64,000 bases of DNA from Labrenzia sp. VG12 (GCF_002237595.1 NZ_CP022529.1:62001-126000); one strand, 5' to 3'. Numbered from the stretch's first letter, positions 43,081 through 52,668 are shown. A program made the numbers and translations. The notes: generated by a model from the letters alone, not told the origin.

Positions 43081-44040
43081 ATGAGCAAGCAATTCGCGTC
43101 CGTCGGGGACATGAGCGAAAAGAAGATCTCCTTCACCGAGATCGGCAAGGACCTCTGGGCGTTTACCGCCGAGGGCGACCCGAATACCGGCGTCATCATC
43201 GGCGATGACAGCGTCATGATCATCGAGGCGCAGGCGACCCCTGAACTTGCCAACAAGGTGATCGAGAAGGTGCGCTCCGTCACCGACAAACCGATCAGCC
43301 ATCTTGTGCTGACCCATTATCATGCCGTGCGCGTCTTGGGCGCTGCCGCCTATCAGGCGCCGACCGTGATCATGAGCCAGAAGGCGCGGTCCATGGTCGT
43401 GGAGCGTGGCGCGGAAGATCGGGAATCTGAATTCATGCGCTTCCCGCGCCTGTTCATGGGCTATGACAATGTCAACGACATCCCGCCGCTGACCTGGCCG
43501 ACCACGACCTTCAATGATCGCATGACGGTCTATCTCGGCAAGCGCCGCGTCGATCTGCGTTTCCTCGGCCGGGCTCACACGGCCGGCGACATCGTCATCC
43601 ACGTGCCGGACCAGAATGTCATGTTCACCGGCGACATCGTCGAGTACCACTCGGCCTGCTACTGCGGCGACGGCCATTTCAATGATTGGCCGACGACGCT
43701 GGAGGCCATCCGGTCCTTTGATGTGGAGGCCATCGCACCGGGCCGCGGCGACGCGCTGGTCGGCAAGGAAATGGTGGGCAAGGCGCTGACCAACACGGCC
43801 GACTTCGTGTCCTCGACCTACCGGCCGGTAGCCCGGGTCGCCCAGGGCGGCGGATCGCTGAAAGAAGCCTGGGACGCCTGCCGCGCCGAGTGCGATCCGA
43901 AGTTCAAGGACTATGCGATCTACGAGCATTGCCTGCCGTTCAACGTCGCTAGGGCCTATGACGAAGCGCTCGGCATCGACACGCCGCGCATCTGGACGGC
44001 CGAACGCGACGCCAAGATGTGGGCGGACCTGCAGGGCTAG
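43081..44040 (+). CDS. MBL-fold protein with altered metal motif
   Basis: A 319-residue metallo-beta-lactamase-fold protein. The fold is clear from IGDDSVMIIEAQATPE, LTHYHAVRVLGA, HTAGDIVIHVPDQNVMFTGDIVEY and an end strand. The normal HxHxDH is replaced by HYHAVR, so one Asp-His pair of metal ligands is missing. A later His (GRAHTAGD) and Asp (FTGD) are kept. It may bind one metal, or act without. Its place between fahA and the DinB and flavoprotein genes ties it to aromatic catabolism. The ribosome binding site is GAGGAAA. Confidence 0.85.
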   Translation: MSKQFASVGDMSEKKISFTEIGKDLWAFTAEGDPNTGVIIGDDSVMIIEAQATPELANKVIEKVRSVTDKPISHLVLTHYHAVRVLGAAAYQAPTVIMSQKARSMVVERGAEDRESEFMRFPRLFMGYDNVNDIPPLTWPTTTFNDRMTVYLGKRRVDLRFLGRAHTAGDIVIHVPDQNVMFTGDIVEYHSACYCGDGHFNDWPTTLEAIRSFDVEAIAPGRGDALVGKEMVGKALTNTADFVSSTYRPVARVAQGGGSLKEAWDACRAECDPKFKDYAIYEHCLPFNVARAYDEALGIDTPRIWTAERDAKMWADLQG

Positions 44041-44042
44041 GC

Positions 44043-44567
44043 ATGACCACGGCCCTCGATCACCTACACCTGATGGCGCGCAACAACGCCTATGCAAACG
44101 AACGTCTCCATGAGGCCTGCTGCCAGCTGTCTCAAGAGGCGTTTGTGGCGGAGCGGACCAATTTCTTTCCGTCGATCCGGGAGACCCTCAATCACAATTG
44201 GGAGGTCGACCGTTACTATCTGGATGCACTCCGGGAAGAGGGCAGGGGCCTTGGCGTTTTCGACGCGCCGCATCTGGAAACAGCCTCGGAACTGAAGGAG
44301 GCCCAGGCGCTGCTTGACCGGATGCTGATCGGTTTCTGCGACAGCCTGACCAAGACCGACCTGAGCCGAAAAGTTGTGCAGGACCGCGGCAGGAACGGCC
44401 GGTTCGAGGAGACCATCGCCAACACGCTGCTGCATCTGTTCCAGCACCAGATCCATCATCGGGGGCAGGTGCATGCCATGCTGGCAGGAACGAATGTCGC
44501 CCCGCCGCAGCTTGACGAGTTTTTTCTGGATTTCGATCGCCATCCGGCGGCCGAAAGATATCTCTGA
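44043..44567 (+). CDS. DinB family protein, candidate isomerase or thiol-transferase
   Basis: A 174-residue four-helix DinB/YfiT-fold protein. The three metal-binding histidines are probably in LNHNWEVDRY (one) and HLFQHQIHHRGQVHAML (two). It starts 2 bases after the MBL gene stop, so translation is coupled. The DinB fold includes thiol-dependent maleylpyruvate isomerases; the homogentisate pathway needs a maleylacetoacetate isomerase and no zeta-class GST is encoded in this cluster. That makes this protein a candidate for the step, which is inference. The alternative is an unrelated stress or thiol-transferase role. Confidence 0.8.
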   Translation: MTTALDHLHLMARNNAYANERLHEACCQLSQEAFVAERTNFFPSIRETLNHNWEVDRYYLDALREEGRGLGVFDAPHLETASELKEAQALLDRMLIGFCDSLTKTDLSRKVVQDRGRNGRFEETIANTLLHLFQHQIHHRGQVHAMLAGTNVAPPQLDEFFLDFDRHPAAERYL

Positions 44568-44591
44568 CGCAGGAGCCGGGAGGGAGACCCT

Positions 44592-46211
44592 GTGACCAAA
44601 TTGTTCGAAGCGCCGCTTTATCCCTACAAATGGTCTAGCGATCAGGAAGCGCCGTCGCCGGTGCGCCATCCCGTGGTCATCATCGGGGCCGGTCCGGTAG
44701 GGCTCGCCACGGCGATCGACCTGGCCCAGGCCGATGTGCCGGTTGTTGTTCTGGACGACAATGACAAGGTCAGTGTCGGCTCGCGGGCGATCTGTTTTTC
44801 CAAGCGCTCGCTGGAAATTTTCGACCGGCTCGGCTGCGGCGACGAGATGGAGGACAAGGGGGTCGTCTGGAACGTCGGCAAGGTCTTCTTCGGCAACCGC
44901 CAGGTCTACGACTTCAACCTTCTGCCGGAGGACGGCCACAAGCGCCCGGCCTTCATCAACCTCCAGCAATATTATTGCGAACTCTTTCTGGTCGAACGCA
45001 TCCGGGCCCTGCAGGCCGAAGGCAAGCCGATCGAGATCCGGGGCGGCAACCGGGTGGAGAATCTGCACACATATGACGACCACACGCTGGTCACCGTCGA
45101 AACACCGGAAGGCGCCTACAATCTTGAAGCCGACTGGCTGATCGCCTGTGACGGTGCCGGATCACCGACCCGCCGCATGCTCGATCTTGATTTTGTTGGC
45201 CGCGTCTTTGAGGACAATTTCCTGATTGCAGACGTGATCATGAAGGCCGATTTCCCGACGGAGCGCTGGTTCTGGTTCGACCCGCCCTTCAACAAGGATC
45301 AGTCGGCCCTCCTGCACAAGCAGCCCGACGGCGTCTGGCGCATCGACCTTCAGCTCGGCTGGGACATCGACAAGGAAAAGGAGAAGAAGCCGGAAAACGT
45401 TATTCCGCGTCTGAAACAGATGCTCGGCCCGGATGTCGAGTTCGACCTGGAATGGGTGTCGATCTACACCTTTCAGTGCCGCCGCATGGAAAACTTCCGC
45501 CATGGCCGGGTGATCTTTGCCGGTGACAGTGCCCACCAGGTCTCGCCCTTCGGTGCACGCGGTGCCAATTCCGGCTTCCAGGATGCGGACAATCTCGGCT
45601 GGAAACTGAAACTCGTTCTGGAGGGCAAGGCGCCGGACACCCTGCTCGACAGTTATTCCGTTGAGCGCGAATATGCAGCGGACGAAAACATCCGGCAGAG
45701 CTCACGCTCAACCGACTTCATCACGCCGAAGTCCGAGATCAGCCGGGTCTTCCGGGACGCCGTGCTCGATCTCTCCGAGCACTACGAGTTCGCCCGGCCG
45801 CTGGTCAACTCCGGCAGGCTCTCGGTGCCCTGCACCTATGACGGTTCTCCGCTGAATGGCCCGGATGTCGCAGGCTTGCCGGCCCGGACTCGCCCGGGCA
45901 GCCCGGCGGTCGATGCACCTTTGAAGGACGGTTGGCTGCTTGACGGGCTCGGTGAAGGATTTCATCTTCTGGGCCTGGGCGTCGAGGTTCCCGCAAAAAC
46001 GGAACTCGACGGAATGGACCTGACGGGCCTCTCACTCTCCGCTTCGGATCTCAACCGCGATCTGAAACACCGTTATCTCGGCGAGGTACATTCTGCGGTC
46101 TATCTGATCCGCCCGGACCAGCATGTTGCCGCGCGCTGGACGGTTTACGATGAAACCGCCGTCAGGGAGGCCCTGGCGATCGCACTGGCCAAGAAGGAAG
46201 CAATTCAATGA
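44592..46211 (+). CDS. FAD-dependent aromatic hydroxylase
   Basis: A 539-residue group A flavin monooxygenase. Motifs: GXGXXG dinucleotide fold HPVVIIGAGPVGLATAIDLA (about 26-45), DG motif WLIACDGAGSPTRR, and the GD motif HGRVIFAGDSAHQVSPFGARGAN. The C-terminal extension (about 400-539) is a thioredoxin-like domain as in phenol hydroxylase relatives. The GTG at 44592 follows GGGAGGGAG. The next gene is a 63-residue protein overlapping by 4 bases. This flavoprotein plus small partner matches the MhaAB 3-hydroxyphenylacetate 6-hydroxylase that makes homogentisate in Pseudomonas putida, so that substrate is likely; 3-hydroxyphenylpropionate is an alternative. Confidence 0.87.
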   Translation: MTKLFEAPLYPYKWSSDQEAPSPVRHPVVIIGAGPVGLATAIDLAQADVPVVVLDDNDKVSVGSRAICFSKRSLEIFDRLGCGDEMEDKGVVWNVGKVFFGNRQVYDFNLLPEDGHKRPAFINLQQYYCELFLVERIRALQAEGKPIEIRGGNRVENLHTYDDHTLVTVETPEGAYNLEADWLIACDGAGSPTRRMLDLDFVGRVFEDNFLIADVIMKADFPTERWFWFDPPFNKDQSALLHKQPDGVWRIDLQLGWDIDKEKEKKPENVIPRLKQMLGPDVEFDLEWVSIYTFQCRRMENFRHGRVIFAGDSAHQVSPFGARGANSGFQDADNLGWKLKLVLEGKAPDTLLDSYSVEREYAADENIRQSSRSTDFITPKSEISRVFRDAVLDLSEHYEFARPLVNSGRLSVPCTYDGSPLNGPDVAGLPARTRPGSPAVDAPLKDGWLLDGLGEGFHLLGLGVEVPAKTELDGMDLTGLSLSASDLNRDLKHRYLGEVHSAVYLIRPDQHVAARWTVYDETAVREALAIALAKKEAIQ

Positions 46212-46399
46212 CGGACGTGGTCACTGCCCCGAACCTGGACAAGCCGGACGAGTTCTACGCCAGGCTGCTGGCTGCTCATGAAGGGCTCAGCAAGGCGGAA
46301 AGCGATGCTTTCAACGCGCGGCTGATCCTGCTGATGGCCAACCGGATTGGCGACCTGAGCGAGTTGGACGCACTGATGGAGGCGGCCAAACGGAAGTGA
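46208..46399 (+). CDS. DUF2783 small protein, likely coupling partner of the hydroxylase
   Basis: A 63-residue protein of the DUF2783 family (LDKPDEFYARLLAAHEGLSKAESDAFNARLILLMANRIGD). It is helical, with no cysteine or metal motif. It overlaps the flavin hydroxylase gene by 4 bases. In the MhaAB system a small protein, MhaB, couples hydroxylation to NADH use, and this gene matches it in size and position. Whether it is a true MhaB homologue needs comparison. Confidence 0.8.
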   Translation: MTDVVTAPNLDKPDEFYARLLAAHEGLSKAESDAFNARLILLMANRIGDLSELDALMEAAKRK

Positions 46400-46700
46400 G
46401 ACGGCTGTCAGGCAGCGTCTGCCGGCGAGCAAGACATACGATTTGCGGTATCAAAAGTCGGTTGCAGACGAATCATAAAAAGTATCCTGAGTAGTAATTC
46501 TGGGCCGGGTTTTGCTGCGTGAGGGCTTCTGATTTTTTTCGGGCAAAAAAATCTAAGTAAAAATCACGAAGCATCTCTTTGCTGGCAAAGACAAAAATGC
46601 GTTCGAATTATTTCGCCAATAGAAACAAAAGGTCAGGCCGTAACTCTTCATCATTTCATTAACCCCCGACGTCTTCAATTTAGGAAAGTGCGGGGGAAAC
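46400..46700. other. Intergenic region with an AT-rich hairpin
   Basis: No gene is seen. A perfect 9-bp stem GATTTTTTT/AAAAAAATC with a CGGGC loop lies at 46531-46553, in an AT-rich stretch that probably includes the chemoreceptor promoter. Confidence 0.5.
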
Positions 46701-49142
46701 ATGTCCAAGCTACTCACACCATTGAAGAATGCTCGCTTCTCCGCGAAGGTCGGCGGCGGGTTTGTCACCATGATCCTGGTTGCCGCTGCGGTTGGAGCGG
46801 TCGGCACAGCCGCGATCCTCGGACTGCGGGCGCAGTCCGACGTCAGTGCCAAGGCAACAGCGGCCATGGCCAACTTGCAGCAGGTGGCCCAGGCCCAGGA
46901 AGCCTATCTGTCCGCACGCAGCCCGGAACTGGCCGCGGCCGCCGAAGCCCAGATCGGACATCTGGAAACGGCACTGGTGGCTCTCGACGAAGTCTCCGGT
47001 CAGGGGGACACCGGAGCGACGGCCGAAGCGATCGCGCTGGTTGACCGCCTGCACGAGGAATTCAACGGGGTCGTTGTTGCGGTCGACAACCGCAAGGCAC
47101 AGGTCGACAAGCTATTGCGGTCGGCTGTCGGGCTGGAAACCCAGGCGATCAGCATCACCGACCAGATGACCAAGATCCAGAGAGACGCCGGCAGCGCTGC
47201 GAAAAAGGCCTCCGGAACCCGCAACCGGGCCGACAAGATCGGCCGCGGCCTGTCGGACATCGAGGACACTGCCGCAGAAACCGCAGCAATGATTGCCGGG
47301 ACGGGCGAAAATGCGGATCTCCCCCCCGAGACCGGCAAGTCCGTTCAGGATGCCATCGCATCAATGGCAAAGACGGCGAAGAAATCCGCCAAGCTGAAAG
47401 TGGACGGGATCGACAAGGCGCGCCTGACCAGCCTGGCGGACGCGGCAAAGGCCCTTCTGGACAAGATGCCGAAGGCTGAGGGTGAGGGGGCTGTGATTGC
47501 TCCGGTTACCGCTGCTGTTGCCGGGGAGCTCGCCCGGGGGCTGAAAGACCTGCACGATCAGGCTTCTGCCCTGCGCAAGGAAGTTTATGCGGCAACGGAT
47601 GAGGCCAAGAAGGTCGCCGGCAAGGCGTCCTCCAAGCTGGGGATCGTTGATCTGGTCAACGTCAACGCGTCGAAATTTTTGCGCGCGTCCCTGGAAATCC
47701 GCTCTGCGACGATGGAGTTTTTTGCAGGTTTTGAATCCATGGGGGCCGACGAGGTCGTCAACCGGATCGAGACCCTGCGCTATCTTGCCAATCTCCTGAA
47801 GGCGGACAGCGCGGCCTTTCCTGAAATCACCGATGCCGTCGCAGCCATCGAGCAGGAAGTTTCCACCTTTGAGACCGAGTTCGCGGGCATGGTCACGGCC
47901 AAGGAGGCCTTCGACATCAAACGCGAGGCGCTGGTGGCGATCTCCGCCGACGTGAGACGGGTGATTGCCGGTCTGACGGAGGCCCAGTCTGCAAGTGCCT
48001 ATGCCCGCGCGGACACGGCTCTTGGCCTGATTGCGGCTGCGCTGGTCGCGGCAATGATTGTCGGCGGATTGCTGGCCTTTGTCCTGTCGCTGGTGATCAC
48101 CCGTCCGACGCGTGCGCTCACCGAAGCCATGGGCCGGCTTGCGGAAGGAGACATCGACGTTGTCATTCCGTCTACCGAGCAGGGCGACGAAATCGGTGAC
48201 ATGAGCCGGACCGTGCAGGTGTTTCAGGAAAACGCCCGTGAACGGGTGCGCCTTGCGAGCGAAGCCAATGCGCATCGTGAAGCCCAGGGCGAACGTCAGG
48301 ACGAGATCGAGCGCCTGATCCAGGGGTTTCGCGAGGAGGTTCAGGGACTGCTCGGTGCGCTGGATGAAACGGCGGACAGCATGTCCCGGACGTCATCGGC
48401 GCTCGGCGGCATTGCCGAAAACAGCGCCGAACAGGCGGGCGACACGGCGCGGGTCAGTGAAGATGCCAGCATGAGCGTTGAAAACGTTGCCGGCGCCGCC
48501 GAAGAGCTTTCTGCATCCATTGCAGAGATCGGCGATCAGGTGCGCCGTTCCTCCGATATCGTGACGTCTGCCACCAGCGCGGTCCATGAAACCAACGACA
48601 AGGTCCAGGGTCTTGCCGAAGCGGCCTCCAAGATCGGTGAAGTCGTCACCCTGATCCAGGCGATTGCCGAGCAGACCAACCTCTTGGCCCTGAACGCCAC
48701 CATCGAGGCGGCAAGAGCCGGCGAGGCGGGCAAGGGCTTTGCCGTCGTGGCTGCCGAGGTGAAGGAACTGGCCACACAGACCTCCCGTGCCACGGAAGAG
48801 ATCTCCTCCCAGATCCAGACCATCCAGAACTCCACCGGCGAAGCGGTGGCGGCCATCGGGGCGATTTCCGACACTATGGAAGAGGTCAATGGTTATACCC
48901 AGGCGATCTCCTCTGCCGTCAGCCAGCAGGGCGCTGCCACGAACGAGATTTCGGGCAATGTACAGCGCGCTGCCCAGAGCACGCAGGCGGTCCAGTCGAA
49001 CATGGCACGGCTCGCCCAGGCGGTTGACGAAACCCGCGAAGCTTCCGGCGACGTTCAATCCGCCTCGGGTGACCTGAGCGACCGTAGCGGCGCCCTCAAA
49101 CAGGGCATTGAGACCTTCCTGAACCGCGTGGCAGCGGCGTAG
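46701..49142 (+). CDS. Methyl-accepting chemotaxis protein
   Basis: An 813-residue membrane chemoreceptor. TM1 is about 17-41 and TM2 about 434-458. The long periplasmic region between them is helical, with Ala/Lys-rich coiled-coil stretches, in the style of helical bimodular sensors. A HAMP domain (about 458-510, TRPTRALTEAMGRLAEGDIDVVIP) leads into the signalling domain, whose conserved tip reads IAEQTNLLALNATIEAARAGEAGKGFAVVAAEVKELA. No receptor tail pentapeptide (NWETF type) is seen at the C terminus. It signals to CheW/CheA. Ligand unknown; a diguanylate cyclase gene follows on the same strand. Confidence 0.92.
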   Translation: MSKLLTPLKNARFSAKVGGGFVTMILVAAAVGAVGTAAILGLRAQSDVSAKATAAMANLQQVAQAQEAYLSARSPELAAAAEAQIGHLETALVALDEVSGQGDTGATAEAIALVDRLHEEFNGVVVAVDNRKAQVDKLLRSAVGLETQAISITDQMTKIQRDAGSAAKKASGTRNRADKIGRGLSDIEDTAAETAAMIAGTGENADLPPETGKSVQDAIASMAKTAKKSAKLKVDGIDKARLTSLADAAKALLDKMPKAEGEGAVIAPVTAAVAGELARGLKDLHDQASALRKEVYAATDEAKKVAGKASSKLGIVDLVNVNASKFLRASLEIRSATMEFFAGFESMGADEVVNRIETLRYLANLLKADSAAFPEITDAVAAIEQEVSTFETEFAGMVTAKEAFDIKREALVAISADVRRVIAGLTEAQSASAYARADTALGLIAAALVAAMIVGGLLAFVLSLVITRPTRALTEAMGRLAEGDIDVVIPSTEQGDEIGDMSRTVQVFQENARERVRLASEANAHREAQGERQDEIERLIQGFREEVQGLLGALDETADSMSRTSSALGGIAENSAEQAGDTARVSEDASMSVENVAGAAEELSASIAEIGDQVRRSSDIVTSATSAVHETNDKVQGLAEAASKIGEVVTLIQAIAEQTNLLALNATIEAARAGEAGKGFAVVAAEVKELATQTSRATEEISSQIQTIQNSTGEAVAAIGAISDTMEEVNGYTQAISSAVSQQGAATNEISGNVQRAAQSTQAVQSNMARLAQAVDETREASGDVQSASGDLSDRSGALKQGIETFLNRVAAA

Positions 49143-49387
49143 CGACGGTCCCCACCCGTTCACTGCTCCGCCAACAACCGCCGGCAATCTGCCGGCGGTT
49201 GTCAACTCCGGAGGACTTGTGCCGGCAACGGGGCAAACGGCTGATCCGTTCAGACGCTTCAGTCCCTCTATGAACGTCGTTCCAGCAATTACTTTGCTCT
49301 GTAGAATTGACAATGTAGTTTTCTGGAGTTTTGGCTATTTCGTAAGAAATAGCCTCTAAGCTTCCCTCGAAGAAATCTGGGGGAGCT

Positions 49388-51271
49388 ATGTTCAGGTCAA
49401 CAAGTACGTTGCCGTTGCTGCTTGCGTCTGTTCTGGGCGGTGTTGTTGCCGCCGGCTTTCTGATCGTGTCGGCAGAACGGGAAGTCAGCGCTTTCCGGGC
49501 CGATGAATACGAGGCCATGGAGCGCTCCACCCAGGATGCGGCCGAATATATTCGAGACTTTGTCGAGCGGCGAAAGGTTCTCGTTCAGGCCTTTGCCAAG
49601 AACCATGCCGAAATGCTCAACACCTTGGTCAAGAACCCGGACGAGGAAGACTATGACGCACGTATTCGCGCGCTGATCAGTGACTATTTTCCAGGCCATT
49701 TCACCTATGTTGCGAGGCGGTCTGACGGAGAGTTTGTTCCAGATGACCTGGGCGAGTTTGTCGGCCAGGCCTGCCGCACCGACATGCACGAGTTCGCGCT
49801 GGTATCAGCTGTCCAGAAACTGCACGAACATGAAGGAACGGCCGTTGCAGCCGACTACCATCCTTTCATTCATCCGCAAGCCGGCAACTATCATTTCGAT
49901 CTGAGTGCACGTTGGACCGCAGAAGATGAAACCAGTGGTCTGTTGATGATCAGCTTCCGGCCGCAGGAACTGGTGCGCATCCTCCAGGGTCACGAATTGC
50001 CGCATCATCGCCTCGTCCTGTTGCGAAGCGACCGGCCCGACCTGATTGAAGCCACAGCGCAAGGGTGGCGGGAAAACTTCGGACGTGAAGGAACGCTGGA
50101 CGAGGTGGAAGCCGGGTCCATACCCGCGCGGGTGGATATCGCCGGAACAAGGTGGCAGGTCGCCTATCTGCCGTCTCTGGCCTATCTCGGCGAGACCAGC
50201 GGACGGATCGTACGCAACACGGCCCTGAGTGTCGTGCTCATCCTGGCGTTTCTCGGTATCCTGGTGTTCTGGTACGTGATTTCTGAGCAGGCTCGGAAAA
50301 AAGCCGCCGAAGAAAAAGCAGGCCTGTTGAGACAGTCCGAACGGGATCGGCTTTCGCTCCAGACGCTGATTGATGTCATTCCCGTGCCCATCTACCGCCG
50401 CAACAGCGAGGGGCGTACCGACCTGATCAATCAGGCATACACTGAACTTCTCGGCCGAAACGCCAGCGACATTCTGGGGCGAACGACGGCAGAGATATAT
50501 GGCGAGGATGTCGCCAAATGGATCGATGAGACGGATCGGGATCTGTTGTCCAGCGCACAAAACCGACATGTCTACGAACGCCAGATCGATCCGGAAAATG
50601 GACAGCCGAAACGTGATGTCATCATTTACAAGGCAAGAATGGCGCTGGATGGCGAAGAGCACCCATCAATTGTCGGAGCCGCTGTCGACGTCACGGAAGA
50701 AAAGGCACTGCGCCGCAAGCTCGAACAATTGGCGACGACGGACCCGCTGACTGGCCTGGCCAACCGCCGTCGGTTCATGGATGTTCTGGGAGACGAAGCC
50801 GCGCGCGCGAAACGTTACGATCAAGTCCTGTCCCTGCTGACGCTGGATATCGATCATTTCAAATCTGTCAACGATACCCATGGCCACGACATGGGCGATG
50901 AAGCGATCAAGGCGGTCAGCCGTATCATTGAGGCTGAAGTGCGCGACGGGATCGACCTGGCAGCACGCGTGGGCGGTGAGGAGTTTTCTGTTCTGCTGCC
51001 GTCGACCGACAGCTTGGGAGCCGTGGCTGTTGCAGAACGTATCCGGACGCGCATTGCTGCAACGGAGATACAGCACCGTGGTGAGACCATCTCCGTCACC
51101 GCGAGCCTCGGTCAGGCGAGCTGGAGCCCCGAAGACGTGACCATTTCCCTGGATGATTTCATCATTCGATCGGACAAGGCCCTTTATGCGGCCAAACACG
51201 GCGGCCGCAACCAGACGGTCTCGTTTGATGATCTTGAAACTCCCGACACCAGGAAGGCCGGGCAGGCATAG
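49388..51271 (+). CDS. Membrane-bound PAS-GGDEF diguanylate cyclase
   Basis: A 627-residue membrane protein likely to make cyclic di-GMP. TM1 is about 8-27, a Cache-like periplasmic sensor spans about 28-275, and TM2 is about 278-300 (TALSVVLILAFLGILVFWYV). A PAS domain (about 320-435, LIDVIPVPIYRRNSEG) precedes the GGDEF domain (about 450-610), with active-site GGEEF. The residues 9 to 6 before this motif read DGID, so the RxxD inhibitory site is lost. Cyclase activity is expected. The 245 bases before it carry no gene; the start has GGGG about 7 bases upstream. Confidence 0.9.
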   Translation: MFRSTSTLPLLLASVLGGVVAAGFLIVSAEREVSAFRADEYEAMERSTQDAAEYIRDFVERRKVLVQAFAKNHAEMLNTLVKNPDEEDYDARIRALISDYFPGHFTYVARRSDGEFVPDDLGEFVGQACRTDMHEFALVSAVQKLHEHEGTAVAADYHPFIHPQAGNYHFDLSARWTAEDETSGLLMISFRPQELVRILQGHELPHHRLVLLRSDRPDLIEATAQGWRENFGREGTLDEVEAGSIPARVDIAGTRWQVAYLPSLAYLGETSGRIVRNTALSVVLILAFLGILVFWYVISEQARKKAAEEKAGLLRQSERDRLSLQTLIDVIPVPIYRRNSEGRTDLINQAYTELLGRNASDILGRTTAEIYGEDVAKWIDETDRDLLSSAQNRHVYERQIDPENGQPKRDVIIYKARMALDGEEHPSIVGAAVDVTEEKALRRKLEQLATTDPLTGLANRRRFMDVLGDEAARAKRYDQVLSLLTLDIDHFKSVNDTHGHDMGDEAIKAVSRIIEAEVRDGIDLAARVGGEEFSVLLPSTDSLGAVAVAERIRTRIAATEIQHRGETISVTASLGQASWSPEDVTISLDDFIIRSDKALYAAKHGGRNQTVSFDDLETPDTRKAGQA

Positions 51272-51298
51272 GCCTGAACCGTGTTTTTGAGAACGGAT

Positions 51299-51325
51299 CC
51301 CTTCCCCGGCAGTGCCGGGGAAGGG
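51299..51325. terminator. Hairpin between convergent genes
   Basis: A perfect 11-bp stem (CCCTTCCCCGG with CCGGGGAAGGG, loop CAGTG) lies between the diguanylate cyclase stop and the TRAP permease stop. No T run. Confidence 0.55.
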
Positions 51326-51348
51326 ACTGTCAAGGTCCGGCCAGTCGG

Positions 51349-52668
51349 TTACCGTCCCGTGATGCCCGGGAAGAACAGCAGGATTCCGACCGCCAGGATC
51401 TGCAAGGCAATGAACGGCAGCAGCGAGCGGAAGATGGTTGCCAGGGTTATGCCAGGCGGTGCCACGCTCTTTAGGTAAAACGCGGCCGGTCCGAAGGGTG
51501 GCGACAGGAAGGATACCTGCATGTTCATGCAGAAAAGAACCCCGAACCAGACCGGGTCGTAGCCCAGATCCTTGATGATCGGCACGAAGATCGGCATCGT
51601 CAGAAGCGCGATCCCGACCCAGTCCAGGAACATGCCGAGCACGAACAGGATCAGCATCATGAACAGCAGGATGATGGTCGGGTTCTCCGAGATGCCGGAG
51701 ATCAGGGCGGAGACGAACTTGATCCCGCCCATCAGGTTGAAGACGCCCACCAGTGCGCTGGCGCCGATGCCGATCCAGACGATCATGCCGACGGTCTGAA
51801 GTGTTTGCAGGGCGGCGCCCTTCAGCAGGCCGAGAGAGAACTCGCCCCGGATGACCGTTGACAGCAACACGCCGGCAACGCCGACTGCGGAGGCTTCGGT
51901 CACGCTGGCAACGCCGCCATAGATCGAGCCGAGCACGCCGGCAACCACCAGCAGCGGCAGGAACAGCCCCTTGAGCAGGCGCAGCTTTTCCGCTGTCGGC
52001 ACCGGATCGCCTTCCGGCACCGGCGCGACATTCGGATTGAGATAGGCCCGGATCAGAACATAGGTGATGTAGAAACCGGCCAGCATCAGGCCGGGGACGA
52101 AAGCCGCGGTGAAGAGGTCTCCGACCGAGACATTGGCAGTCAGGCCGTAAATGATCAGCACGATGGAGGGCGGCACCATGGTGCCGAGCGCACCGCCGGC
52201 GCAGACCACGCCGATGGCAAGGTGTTTGTCATAACCGAGACGCAGCATCTGGGGGAGGGCGACCAGCCCGAGCAGCACGACCTCACCGCCGATAATGCCG
52301 CTCATCGCAGCCAGGATCACGGCAACGACGATGGTCTGGATGGCAACGCCGCCGCGCAGGCGTCCGCCCACCAGTTTCATGGCGTCGAAAAGGTCTCTGG
52401 CAATGCCGGACCGGTCGAGGATCGCCGCCATCAGCACGAACATCGGCACGGAGACGAAGACGAAGGACCCGACAAAGGAATAGACCCGGCTGGTGATCAG
52501 GGGCACGACCATCGGTCCGAACCAGCCGAGTGCAAAGATGAGGGCGACCAGAAGGGTCACGAAGGCCAGCGGAATGCCGGAGACCAGGAGCACCAGCAGC
52601 ATCGCGAACATGAGCAGGGTGCCGACCTCAATGCCGAGGCCTTGGAGAGAGCCGAAGAAATCGATCAC
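51349..52668 (-). CDS. dctM: TRAP transporter large permease (DctM)
   Basis: A 439-residue membrane protein with about 12 hydrophobic segments. The DctM pattern is clear: GVVCAGGALGTMVPPSIVLIIYGL and the C-terminal LNPxxF-type block FCMNMQVSFLSPPFGPAAFYLK. It forms the sodium-driven channel of the TRAP transporter with DctQ, whose gene overlaps it by 4 bases upstream. Its neighbours (binding protein, gluconokinase, LacI regulator) point to gluconate or a related sugar acid as the substrate, which is inference. Confidence 0.92.
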   Translation of the reverse strand: MIDFFGSLQGLGIEVGTLLMFAMLLVLLVSGIPLAFVTLLVALIFALGWFGPMVVPLITSRVYSFVGSFVFVSVPMFVLMAAILDRSGIARDLFDAMKLVGGRLRGGVAIQTIVVAVILAAMSGIIGGEVVLLGLVALPQMLRLGYDKHLAIGVVCAGGALGTMVPPSIVLIIYGLTANVSVGDLFTAAFVPGLMLAGFYITYVLIRAYLNPNVAPVPEGDPVPTAEKLRLLKGLFLPLLVVAGVLGSIYGGVASVTEASAVGVAGVLLSTVIRGEFSLGLLKGAALQTLQTVGMIVWIGIGASALVGVFNLMGGIKFVSALISGISENPTIILLFMMLILFVLGMFLDWVGIALLTMPIFVPIIKDLGYDPVWFGVLFCMNMQVSFLSPPFGPAAFYLKSVAPPGITLATIFRSLLPFIALQILAVGILLFFPGITGR

